Source: Actinobacteria bacterium UBA4719 (GTDB lineage Bacteria > Actinomycetota > Actinomycetes > Actinomycetales > Dermatophilaceae). From it: a DNA stretch of 6,811 nt. The DNA is taken from positions 1-6,811 of the forward strand of contig DHJN01000180.1 in assembly GCA_002404345.1 (NCBI GenBank). The letters are read 5' to 3'. Below are positions 1-5,393 of the stretch, piece by piece; positions within the stretch are counted from its first letter, which is position 1, and the number at the start of each line of letters is the position of its first letter. The position numbers were made by a program, and so were the translations under genes. The notes beneath the pieces are model-generated. The model had not been told where the DNA came from, did no database searches, and saw only the letters and a program-made list of their open reading frames with translations.

Positions 1-2
1 TC

Positions 3-578
3 GCGCGCCAGTCCGTCGAGCTTGCGGTCGATGCGGGCTCGCCCGAGTGGATCGGCACCAACCAGTGGGCAGTGGCTGAGGCGCTCGAGGCGGCGGGCGA
101 CCTGGCCGGCGCGCGGGCGACCCTCGAGGCTTCGGTCCGCGCGCTCGAGAGCGCCGCATTGCTGGGCTGGCGGGCCGAAGCGCGAACCCAGCTGGCCCGG
201 ACGCTCGTGACGCTGGGCGAGCTTGGGGAGGCCCGGCGACAGGCTGAGCTCGCGCGCGCCGAGGTCGGGCCGGACGACAGCTACACCATCGCGACCGCGG
301 CGTGGGCCCTCGCCGTCGTCTGCGCGGCCGAGGGACGGCCCGACGATGCCGGGCGGCTCTATCAAGAGGCGCGCGAACGGATCGGGCGCACCGGCTACCG
401 GGTGACGGACATGGACATCCAGCGGGACTCCGCACGCTTCCTCATCGACACCGGACGCCCGGCCGAGGCACGGCCACTGCTCGAGGAGGTCCGCGCGTTC
501 TACGACACGCCGGAAACGTCCTTCGAGCGCGAGCGCACCGATACGCTGCTGCAGCGCTGCGCGGCTCTCCCTCGGTGA
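3..578 (+). CDS. C-terminal part of a tetratricopeptide-repeat (TPR) protein, 5' end outside the window
   Basis: The frame is open from the window edge and stops at TGA 576-578, giving 191 visible residues. They are Ala/Leu/Arg/Glu-rich and fall into helix-turn-helix units of about 35-40 residues: roughly residues 20-48 (AEALEAAGDLAGARATLEAS), 58-86 (LARTLVTLGELGEARRQAEL), 97-126 (ALAVVCAAEGRPDDAGRLY) and 140-168 (ARFLIDTGRPAEARPLLEEV). The recurring small residue, Leu, Gly and Ala-Arg spacing is that of TPR repeats, which are protein-binding scaffolds. In high-GC soil bacteria such arrays often end large regulators: class III adenylate cyclase/ATPase-TPR, SARP/AfsR or LuxR-family STAND proteins. 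That would be the best guess here, but the N-terminal domains are not in the window, so function is open. A GTG at 72 could act as a start, but the frame is coding-like back to base 3, so a truncated longer gene is preferred. Confidence 0.8.
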   Translation, partial: ARQSVELAVDAGSPEWIGTNQWAVAEALEAAGDLAGARATLEASVRALESAALLGWRAEARTQLARTLVTLGELGEARRQAELARAEVGPDDSYTIATAAWALAVVCAAEGRPDDAGRLYQEARERIGRTGYRVTDMDIQRDSARFLIDTGRPAEARPLLEEVRAFYDTPETSFERERTDTLLQRCAALPR

Positions 579-602
579 GCGCAGTCGCGAGCGGCACCAT
601 GA

Positions 603-627
603 GGCGCCGCGCGGATCGGCGCGCGCC
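603..627 (+). terminator. GC-rich hairpin downstream of the TPR gene, possible terminator without a U-tract
   Basis: Arm 603-612 pairs with 619-627 over nine G-C pairs with one bulged C, closing a six-base loop (613-618). It begins 24 bases after the TGA stop of the TPR gene, where a terminator is expected. No run of T follows, so it is not a classical intrinsic terminator. U-less hairpins are thought to serve in some actinobacteria. The call rests on position and stem strength only. Confidence 0.35.
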
Positions 628-712
628 TGCCTCGCCTGGCCGCAGGAACCAGCGTTCAGCATGATCCAGAAGAATTGGGAGAGGCATCGACGATCTGATC
701 GCCCGCCCAGCG

Positions 713-862
713 TTAACCGAAGAGGGCCGCCCCCATCTCCTTCGCGGCTTCCCGCTGGAGACTCGGCACCACATGCGAGTACAGGTCCAACGTCACGGCA
801 ATCGTGGAGTGGCCCACCGCTTCCTGGACGACCTTTGGGTGGACCCCTCGGGCGAGCGCGAT
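713..862 (-). pseudogene. C-terminal remnant of a tyrosine recombinase (phage/ICE-type integrase)
   Basis: Read on the minus strand from 862, the frame gives 49 residues ending at TAA (713-715). It begins IALARGVHPKVVQEAVGHST, continues through TLDLYSHVVP, and ends LFG. This is the hallmark C-terminus of the tyrosine recombinase/phage integrase family: the GH of the second catalytic box and, ten residues on, the nucleophilic Tyr in LDLYSHV, followed by the usual helical tail. The upstream catalytic Arg and the His-x-x-Arg box, and the whole DNA-binding half, are absent. Upstream of about 862 the frame runs into unrelated residues (GSPAGPA), then into a TAG that ends the repeat-encoded tail at 893-895. 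No start codon or room for the rest of the gene exists, so this is a 5'-truncated fossil. The motif style resembles integrases of actinobacterial prophages and integrative elements, not IntI of integrons. It lies next to repeat copy A and upstream of the nitrilase, marking this as a former integration or excision site. Confidence 0.85.
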
Positions 863-883
863 CGCCGGTCCGGCGGGCGATCC

Positions 884-963
884 TCGCTCCTTCTAACCCG
901 CCAGCCGGAGCCTCCCGCGCTCGTCACGAACGAGCCGAGCAGTTACCACATCCGTGTGTTTGA
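884..963 (-). repeat. ~80-bp repeat, copy A (fossil C-terminal coding tail plus Shine-Dalgarno-like box)
   Basis: This segment aligns with 2166-2246. Over 893-963 against 2176-2246, 62 of 71 bases agree by eye with no gap, including a 20-base perfect run at the left end. The match extends nine more bases leftward after a one-base indel. On the minus strand copy A encodes a tail ending ARLVRDERGRLRLAG and then TAG (893-895). The open frame reaches back only to TAG at 974-976, so no gene body remains. The stop is followed on the minus strand by AAGGAGCGA, a strong Shine-Dalgarno-like sequence also present in copy B. An internal hairpin (919-924 with 930-935) is kept in both copies. The integrase remnant lies 21 bp further along the same strand and in the same frame. 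Copies A and B are direct repeats 1,283 bp apart, with the nitrilase between them. Confidence 0.8.
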
Positions 964-974
964 GTCCGGCCGAC

Positions 975-980
975 TACGAT
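975..980 (+). promoter_or_regulatory. Putative -10 box (TACGAT) of a leaderless nitrilase promoter
   Basis: TACGAT fits the TANNNT consensus of actinobacterial -10 boxes and ends six bases before the ATG at 987, so transcription would start at or next to the start codon. No Shine-Dalgarno sequence precedes the ATG, which fits leaderless translation. No convincing -35 hexamer is seen at the usual distance. The hydrolase start at 5329 shows the same TANNNT-N6-start arrangement. Confidence 0.4.
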
Positions 981-986
981 GACCCC

Positions 987-1958
987 ATGACGAGCGTGCG
1001 CGTCGCGGTCGTCCAGGCCTCGCCAGTCCTGCTCGATCGTGATGCGACGGTCGCGAAGGCCGTGCGCCTCACGGACGAAGCGGCCACAGGTGGCGCGCGT
1101 CTCGTGCTCTTCCCCGAAGCCTTCGTCCCCGCCTATCCGCGTGAGCTGTCGTTCGGCACCGTCATCGGCCGCCGCACCGCGGCCGGGCGCTTGGCGTATC
1201 AGCGCTACTGGGACCAGGCCGTCGATGTCCCCGGACCCGCGACCGAGGCCCTCGGCGCGGCGGCACGGCGGCACGGCGTGTACCTCGCGATCGGTGTCAT
1301 CGAGCGCGCGCGTCCTGAGAGGGGTGCAACGCTCTACTGCACGCTCCTCTACTTCGGCCCCGACGGCGCGCTCCTGGGCACACATCGCAAGCTGAAGCCG
1401 ACGGCCGCCGAGCGCGTGATCTGGGGCGAGGGGGACGGCAGCACGCTCAGCGCGTTCCGCACGGAGCTGGGCACGATCGGCGGCCTCATCTGCTGGGAGA
1501 ATTACATGCCGCTCGCGCGGATGGCCATGTACGGCAAGGGCGTCGAGATCTACCTCGCGCCGACTGCCGACGCGCGCGACTCGTGGCAGGCGACGCTCCG
1601 CCATATCGCCTGCGAGGGGCGCTGCTTCGTGCTCGCCGCGAATCAGTTCGTCACGCGCTCGCCGTGGCCAGCCGACTGGGAGCCACTCCCCGACGGCCCG
1701 GAGATCCTGTGCCGTGGCGGCAGCGCGATCGTCGGTCCGCTTGGCGACGTGCTCGCCGGACCGCTGTACGACGCAGAAGGGATTCTCACGGCCGATCTCG
1801 AGCGGGACGAGCTCACGCGAGCACGGTTCGACTTCGACGTCGTCGGCCATTACAGCCGCCCCGATGTGTTCCGACTCGTGGTGAACGAGTCGCCGCAGAC
1901 GGGCGTTGTCGTGCAAGCCGCAAACGAGGTGCCGGCCCGGGAGGGCGAGCGCACCTAG
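987..1958 (+). CDS. Nitrilase (carbon-nitrogen hydrolase superfamily, nitrilase branch)
   Basis: A 323-residue cytosolic enzyme expected to hydrolyse a nitrile R-CN to the carboxylic acid and ammonia through a Cys-linked thioimidate. The alpha-beta-beta-alpha CN-hydrolase fold starts at once (VRVAVVQASPV, residues 4-14). The triad is in place: Glu44 in LVLFPEAFVPAYPR, Lys135 in HRKLKPTAAERVIWG and Cys169 in GGLICWENYMPLAR. The second conserved Glu (Glu142) and the ERVIWGEGDGS signature mark the true nitrilase branch rather than amidases or ureidopropionases. Length fits bacterial nitrilases (about 310-360 residues). ATG 987 is chosen because family alignment begins there and a TANNNT box lies just upstream; a GTG at 954 would add 11 unrelated residues from the repeat. 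Substrate class (aliphatic, aromatic, arylacetonitrile) cannot be read from sequence. It is monocistronic, convergent with the NBR1-Ig gene and flanked by the ~80-bp direct repeats, so horizontal acquisition is plausible. Confidence 0.93.
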   Translation: MTSVRVAVVQASPVLLDRDATVAKAVRLTDEAATGGARLVLFPEAFVPAYPRELSFGTVIGRRTAAGRLAYQRYWDQAVDVPGPATEALGAAARRHGVYLAIGVIERARPERGATLYCTLLYFGPDGALLGTHRKLKPTAAERVIWGEGDGSTLSAFRTELGTIGGLICWENYMPLARMAMYGKGVEIYLAPTADARDSWQATLRHIACEGRCFVLAANQFVTRSPWPADWEPLPDGPEILCRGGSAIVGPLGDVLAGPLYDAEGILTADLERDELTRARFDFDVVGHYSRPDVFRLVVNESPQTGVVVQAANEVPAREGERT

Positions 1959-1998
1959 TCAGCACCTCGGCCTTTGAATGGACGGATTGGGCGGCGGC

Positions 1999-2017
1999 CG
2001 ACCGTGCTAGCCGGTCG
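1999..2017 (+). terminator. Weak hairpin after the nitrilase gene
   Basis: CGACCG (1999-2004) pairs perfectly with CGGTCG (2012-2017) around a seven-base loop, 40 bases after the nitrilase TAG. It lies in the convergent intergenic region where a terminator is expected, but there is no T-run and six base pairs are common by chance at this GC content. It is recorded as a possibility only. Confidence 0.2.
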
Positions 2018-2065
2018 CTCTGCGCCGCGCCGACGCCGTGGACGGTCGCGCTCGGAGGCTGAACC

Positions 2066-2089
2066 CAGTTGCTGCACAACTGCTGCACA
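2066..2089. repeat. Perfect 17-bp palindrome overlapping an 11-bp-period tandem motif
   Basis: CAGTTGctgcaCAACTG (2066-2082) is a perfect inverted repeat with six-base arms and a five-base centre. Overlapping it, TGCTGCACA occurs at 2070-2078 and again at 2081-2089, a spacing of 11 bp or about one helical turn. The site lies in the convergent intergenic region between the nitrilase and the secreted protein, about 85 bp beyond repeat copy B. Shape and setting fit a protein-binding site, such as a dimeric regulator or a recombinase core/arm site of a lost element. No bound protein can be named. Confidence 0.45.
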
Positions 2090-2165
2090 CGAAGCCGTCC
2101 GGCTGCTGGGCGGGTCGCGTGACTCGCAATTTCCCCGGAACAACGGAGCCCGGCGGTTTACGAGA

Positions 2166-2246
2166 TCGCTCCTTACTAACCCGCCAGCCGGAGCCACCCA
2201 AGCTCGTCCTGAACGAGCCGAGCTGTTACCACTTCCGCGTGCTTGA
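2166..2246 (-). repeat. ~80-bp repeat, copy B (encodes the C-terminus of the NBR1-Ig protein)
   Basis: Partner of the repeat at 884-963. Here the coding tail is alive: on the minus strand it supplies the last 22 residues (from KHAEVV to ARLVQDELGWLRLAG) and the TAG stop (2176-2178) of the secreted protein, then TAAGGAGCGA. The nine mismatches to copy A include two silent changes (Lys, Thr) and the conservative Glu/Asp. The others give Ala/Thr, Gln/Arg, Leu/Arg and Trp/Arg. A hairpin pairing 2202-2207 with 2213-2218 is unchanged between copies while its five-base loop differs at two positions. After the Shine-Dalgarno-like box no start codon follows at a useful distance, so any gene once downstream is gone. 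Confidence 0.8.
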
Positions 2247-3360
2247 CCCCCGCGGTCGGCGGAGGCGGGGGAGCCGGCGCGGACCCGTCCGGATTGAGGA
2301 CGGTCACGATCCAGAAGACCCCGTAGTCCTCCATCCATTGCGCGCCCTCGATGAGCGGCCGGATCGCAAGCTGATAGGTGCCCGGTGTCGCGGGCGCGAC
2401 GACCGCGAATTGGAACCACGCCACCTGCCCCGGGGCCACGTAGTCGGCCGGTTGGACAGCGACGCGGTTGTAGCGCGGCCATCCGGTGCTCGGCGAGCCC
2501 GCGGTGCCGTCACCACCGAGCTGGCTTGGCTGGTCCTGCCCAGGGACCGGGTTCCAGGTGCCCAGGTAGGCGACCTCGCCGAGTCGGCCCGCGACCCAGC
2601 CCCGCGACCCGGAGTTGTAGTACGCGACCACGCCGGTTGCGGTGTTGCCTGGGCACAGCGACTGATACCCGCTCTGCCCGTACCAGGCCGCGTGGAAGCC
2701 GTCGAGTCCTGCCGGGACTGCGCTCGGTGGCGGGATCCCCGGGCCGGTCGCGCTGTGACAGGTCGAGGTGACCGTGTTGAAGCGCACATCAAGGAGCGGA
2801 TGCAGCTCGATGCCGTTCGGGGCGACACCGGTCTGGCCGTGCAGGAAGTCGAAGAACCCGACCCCGGTGACGGTGACCGGGAGGTTGGCGCTCTTGAAGC
2901 TGCCGGTCGGCGTGAGCTGGGCGTCGAGCTCTGTGCGTGCGTTCTGGATCCCCGACGCCAGCGGACTGCCCGGCCCGACACAGCCAAGATCCGCGCTCTC
3001 GACGATCATCGTGCGGGCCCCGTCGCTGAGCACGACGTGGTAGTCGGCGTCGGTCTCGTGCTTGTACAAGGTCAGCGTCGCGCTGATCGAGTACACCGTC
3101 GTTTCGGTCGGGGCGATCCGGTTGTTGCTCGGGAGCGACGCCGGCTTGGCCAAGCTCGTGAGGTCCGCGATGGTGGTCGGCACCACATGAGCGAGGTCAA
3201 TCGCGCTCGCGTCCGCGTCCGTGCCCGTCTTCACCGACCACCGCTCAACCCCGCAGGCGCCCCCGGCGTCCTCGTCGAATTCCGCAGTCGGGATCAGTCC
3301 AGTCAGCAGCCCGACGCTCAGCGCAACGGCGGCGACGGCGATGAATCCGCGTCGCTTCAT
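2176..3360 (-). CDS. Secreted protein with an NBR1-type Ig-like domain
   Basis: A 394-residue protein. Residues 1-26 form a signal peptide: a basic MKRR start, a hydrophobic core (GFIAVAAVALSVGLLTGLIP), then acidic mature sequence, so export is expected. Residues about 78-194 form a first domain with GVGFFDFLHGQTGVAPNGIE (167-186) and HPLLDV, a signature I associate with uncharacterised secreted actinobacterial proteins. Residues about 236-354 fit the Ig-like fold named after next-to-BRCA1 (NBR1): YYNSGSRGWVAG, LGTWNPVPG, VAPGQVAWFQFAV, APATPGTYQL and WMEDYGVFW. In bacteria such domains usually accompany cell-wall or extracellular enzymes, but no catalytic motif is seen here. A proline-rich linker (PAPPPPPT, 362-369) leads into the repeat-encoded tail, which looks added. 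The ATG lies 16 bp after the hydrolase stop, so the two are probably cotranscribed. No clear Shine-Dalgarno sequence precedes it. The exact function is unknown. Confidence 0.85.
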   Translation of the reverse strand: MKRRGFIAVAAVALSVGLLTGLIPTAEFDEDAGGACGVERWSVKTGTDADASAIDLAHVVPTTIADLTSLAKPASLPSNNRIAPTETTVYSISATLTLYKHETDADYHVVLSDGARTMIVESADLGCVGPGSPLASGIQNARTELDAQLTPTGSFKSANLPVTVTGVGFFDFLHGQTGVAPNGIELHPLLDVRFNTVTSTCHSATGPGIPPPSAVPAGLDGFHAAWYGQSGYQSLCPGNTATGVVAYYNSGSRGWVAGRLGEVAYLGTWNPVPGQDQPSQLGGDGTAGSPSTGWPRYNRVAVQPADYVAPGQVAWFQFAVVAPATPGTYQLAIRPLIEGAQWMEDYGVFWIVTVLNPDGSAPAPPPPPTAGVKHAEVVTARLVQDELGWLRLAG

Positions 3361-3376
3361 CGAGGTCCGGAACCGC

Positions 3377-4831
3377 TCACGGCACCGAGATCAAGAGCAG
3401 AAAGGCCGCCATCAGCGAGCCGACGACGACGATGCTGCGCAGCAGCACCCGAGGGTTGTGTGGCGGTAGCGTCCGGGCGATCGCGGCCTTCGACTCGGCG
3501 CGGTCCCACGGGTCGAAGAGCCGCCAGGTGAGGCCGCGGTATGCGAGCGTGAAGAGGAGCCCGAAGAAGGCCACCCCGATGACGCCGTAGAGCCAAGCCT
3601 CCCACGGGAGCCGGCCGAGACTGGCCATCCAAAGGATGCTCAGCGGGTTGAGGACCGGGGTGGTGACGATGTCGTGCACCGACGCTCCGACCGAGTCGAA
3701 GATCGTGCCGAGGCCGAGCGGTCGGATCGCGCCCAGCGCGAGTCGGCCGTCCGCCAGCAGTGTGCCGTCCCGGGCCCGGACCAGCATCGCCGCGGCGAAG
3801 AGGGCCATCGCTGCCAGGCGCCAGCCGACCAGGGTGGTCAACCGCAGCCGTCGCCGACTGATGCGATCGTGTTGGTCCGCAGCCGCGAAGGCAAAGCGCG
3901 AGTCCTTGTAGTAGCCACCGACCTGGTCGATCTCTTGGGCCACGCGGGAGAGGAACTGCTCCCCGTTTTGCCAGTACCCGTCATGCTCGACGAGCACATT
4001 CATGCGGTTGTACAAGCGGCGCGGTAGCGGGCCACTCGGGGGTGCACTGGTGGTCACGCCCGATCTCACGTCTTGCTCGTCCCAGTGGAATAGCTGCTGG
4101 GTTGTCGCGTTCGGCTCGACGAGCGGTCGTGAGCCGGGACCACCGGCACGGTCAAGCTGCTCGCCAGGGACTGGGTCGTACGGCGACCAGATATCGAGCC
4201 AGAAGATGTGCTCAGGCAGCGTGCCGCGGATCCGAAGGCAGGCCTTGTCCAGATCCCACGCCTTGTTCAGGGCGCCGCCCACGGTGATGAACTTCCGAAC
4301 GTTGCCGATGTGCTCGATGCCCCCACTAGACAGGGCGTCGAAGGCGACGACGGCGCCTTGTGAGTGGGCGATCACCACGATGTCGGTACAACCACCATGC
4401 GTGGCCAACCAGTCCACCGTCCGCTCGACGCGGTCGCGCATGTTGAGCGCCTGGATCGAGTCGTCAAGATATGTTTTGACATCTCCGACGCTGTCGATCA
4501 AGAAGGTCTTGAGCACCTTGTTGACGATGAAGTCCTGCCACGCCTTGATCGGGACTTGGGCGGCGATGAAAAGCGGGACCAGGAGCACGTAGCCGGCAAT
4601 CCCCGCGGCCGCGTAGCCGACTGCCAGCAGCAGGGCGCTGAGCGACTCGATCGCGAGCTGGAAGGGATGCGGGTCGCGCTCCACCGGCCCGTCGGGCCAG
4701 GGCTGGAGCTGCGCGTCGACCCGGCCAGCCAGCGCCCCAAGGATCCCGGACCGCAACGTCACCTCCGACCAGGCTGCGAGAACCAACTTCGCGATCGCTC
4801 GGCCGAGGATCCGCCAACTCCAGCTCCACAT
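3377..4831 (-). CDS. Membrane-anchored alpha/beta-hydrolase, C-terminal part (nucleophile, Asp, His and membrane segments), separated from its N-terminus by a TGA
   Basis: 484 residues from ATG 4831. A hydrophobic segment at about 60-95 (LLLAVGYAAAGIAGYVLLV) is followed by a lipase-like core: the nucleophile elbow IVVIAHSQGAVVAF with Ser157, a likely acid Asp219 in SPYDPVPGE, and a likely base His283 in VEHDGYW. Three further hydrophobic segments follow (about 333-352, 411-431, 463-483), so the protein probably sits in the membrane. The N-terminal oxyanion-side motif (FVHGMGTQ) expected in this family is missing here but is encoded in the same frame just upstream, before a TGA at 4859-4861. 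Frame identity (5329 minus 4831 is 498) and split motifs show one ancestral gene of about 650 codons. Met at 4831 may be merely the first ATG after the stop. The frame overall is a likely pseudogene or a readthrough gene. The reaction is probably ester hydrolysis; the substrate is unknown. Confidence 0.75.
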   Translation of the reverse strand: MWSWSWRILGRAIAKLVLAAWSEVTLRSGILGALAGRVDAQLQPWPDGPVERDPHPFQLAIESLSALLLAVGYAAAGIAGYVLLVPLFIAAQVPIKAWQDFIVNKVLKTFLIDSVGDVKTYLDDSIQALNMRDRVERTVDWLATHGGCTDIVVIAHSQGAVVAFDALSSGGIEHIGNVRKFITVGGALNKAWDLDKACLRIRGTLPEHIFWLDIWSPYDPVPGEQLDRAGGPGSRPLVEPNATTQQLFHWDEQDVRSGVTTSAPPSGPLPRRLYNRMNVLVEHDGYWQNGEQFLSRVAQEIDQVGGYYKDSRFAFAAADQHDRISRRRLRLTTLVGWRLAAMALFAAAMLVRARDGTLLADGRLALGAIRPLGLGTIFDSVGASVHDIVTTPVLNPLSILWMASLGRLPWEAWLYGVIGVAFFGLLFTLAYRGLTWRLFDPWDRAESKAAIARTLPPHNPRVLLRSIVVVGSLMAAFLLLISVP

Positions 4832-4858
4832 CTCGACGAAGCCGGGTGCGACGATCGA

Positions 4859-4861
4859 TCA
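4859..4861 (-). other. In-frame nonsense codon (TGA) inside the hydrolase frame
   Basis: This single TGA is the only stop between GTG 5329 and the natural TGA at 3377-3379. It is codon 157 of a 651-codon frame. The His-Gly motif lies before it and Ser, Asp and His (codons 323, 385, 449 of the joined frame) lie after it. Nothing else in the joined frame looks damaged. Confidence 0.8.
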
Positions 4862-5329
4862 CGACCACCAGGCTTCTGCGAGCAGCCATGTGGCCGCCGC
4901 CCCGGGGCGATCAGGGGAGCTCGTCGCGGGCAGATCCACGAGGAACCAGGCGGGTCGTGCGCCGGCGTCGTCGAGCACGAGATGCGCCTCATCGACCCCC
5001 AAGCCCCCTCCGGGCTGGTCGGGGACGTACCCGCGGGCGGTGTGCCACTCCGTGAGCCACTTGATCAGTGGACCGCCGAAATGGCGGAGTGTGTCGCTCT
5101 GCGGTTGAGTCCCCATCCCGTGAACGAAGACGACGCCGGTCGGGGCCGGGGTCAGAGGCGCCACGCGGGAGAACTCGCGCGTCTGCCGATCGAGCACGTC
5201 GGTGCCCTCGCGGAACAGCTCCTTCGTCACCGAGCGAATGGGCTGGATCACTGCGTGGCGGCGGACCACGCGCCCATCTCTCCCGAACGCGGCGAAGGTC
5301 TGGCGCGCGTTGCTCAGATCGTTGAGCAC
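4859..5329 (-). CDS. Alpha/beta-hydrolase, N-terminal part, ending at a premature TGA
   Basis: 156 residues from GTG 5329, ending with AEAWWS and TGA (4859-4861). GVVFVHGMGTQPQSDTLRHF (65-84) carries the His-Gly oxyanion-hole strand typical of alpha/beta-hydrolases. Without the nucleophile Ser, which lies beyond the stop, this piece cannot be catalytic. The reading frame continues after the TGA as SIVAPGFVE and then into the ORF starting at 4831, and AEAWW followed by a Pro-Gly-Phe stretch reads as continuous sequence. A CGA (Arg) to TGA or TGG (Trp) to TGA transition would explain the stop. GTG 5329 is the only start before an in-frame TAG four codons upstream (5339-5341); internal GTGs at residues 21, 27, 34 and 45 are alternatives. 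No bacterial-type SECIS hairpin is visible just after the UGA, so selenocysteine is unlikely. The gene is divergent from the ORF at 5394. Confidence 0.7.
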   Translation of the reverse strand: MLNDLSNARQTFAAFGRDGRVVRRHAVIQPIRSVTKELFREGTDVLDRQTREFSRVAPLTPAPTGVVFVHGMGTQPQSDTLRHFGGPLIKWLTEWHTARGYVPDQPGGGLGVDEAHLVLDDAGARPAWFLVDLPATSSPDRPGAAATWLLAEAWWS

Positions 5330-5335
5330 GAGGCG

Positions 5336-5341
5336 AGGCTA
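5336..5341 (-). promoter_or_regulatory. Putative -10 box (TAGCCT) for the hydrolase operon
   Basis: On the minus strand TAGCCT matches TANNNT and is followed by six bases (CGCCTC) and then the GTG at 5329, which predicts a leaderless transcript. The arrangement equals that at the nitrilase start. There is no Shine-Dalgarno sequence before the GTG and no convincing -35 box. It lies in the 64-bp divergent gap 5330-5393, which must also hold the promoter of the plus-strand gene at 5394; no clear -10 box was found for that one. Confidence 0.35.
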
Positions 5342-5393
5342 CACCGCTGTCTGGAGCTAGCGACGGGACCTAACGCTGGCGCACTATTTCGCG

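Noticed and set aside
884..963. Integron attC site
   Set aside because: The repeat lacks a proper GTTRRRY core (GTTAGAA and GTTAGTA are found), and the recombinase remnant is of phage/ICE type, not IntI.
661..963. 100-codon plus-strand ORF in the gap before the nitrilase
   Set aside because: It has Ser/Pro/Arg-rich low-complexity content and is antisense to the clear integrase remnant.
924..1916. 330-codon open frame on the minus strand across the nitrilase
   Set aside because: It is a shadow of the nitrilase, whose catalytic motifs are certain on the plus strand. The antisense translation is Arg/Glu/Ala-rich with no motif.
2038..3531. 497-codon open frame on the plus strand
   Set aside because: It is antisense to the NBR1-Ig gene and the hydrolase end, with low-complexity Arg/Gly/Asp composition typical of GC-rich shadow frames.
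4826..4861. Selenocysteine at the hydrolase TGA
   Set aside because: I see no stem-loop of the bacterial SECIS kind just downstream, only a direct repeat of CGTCG, and the family has no known selenocysteine at this place.
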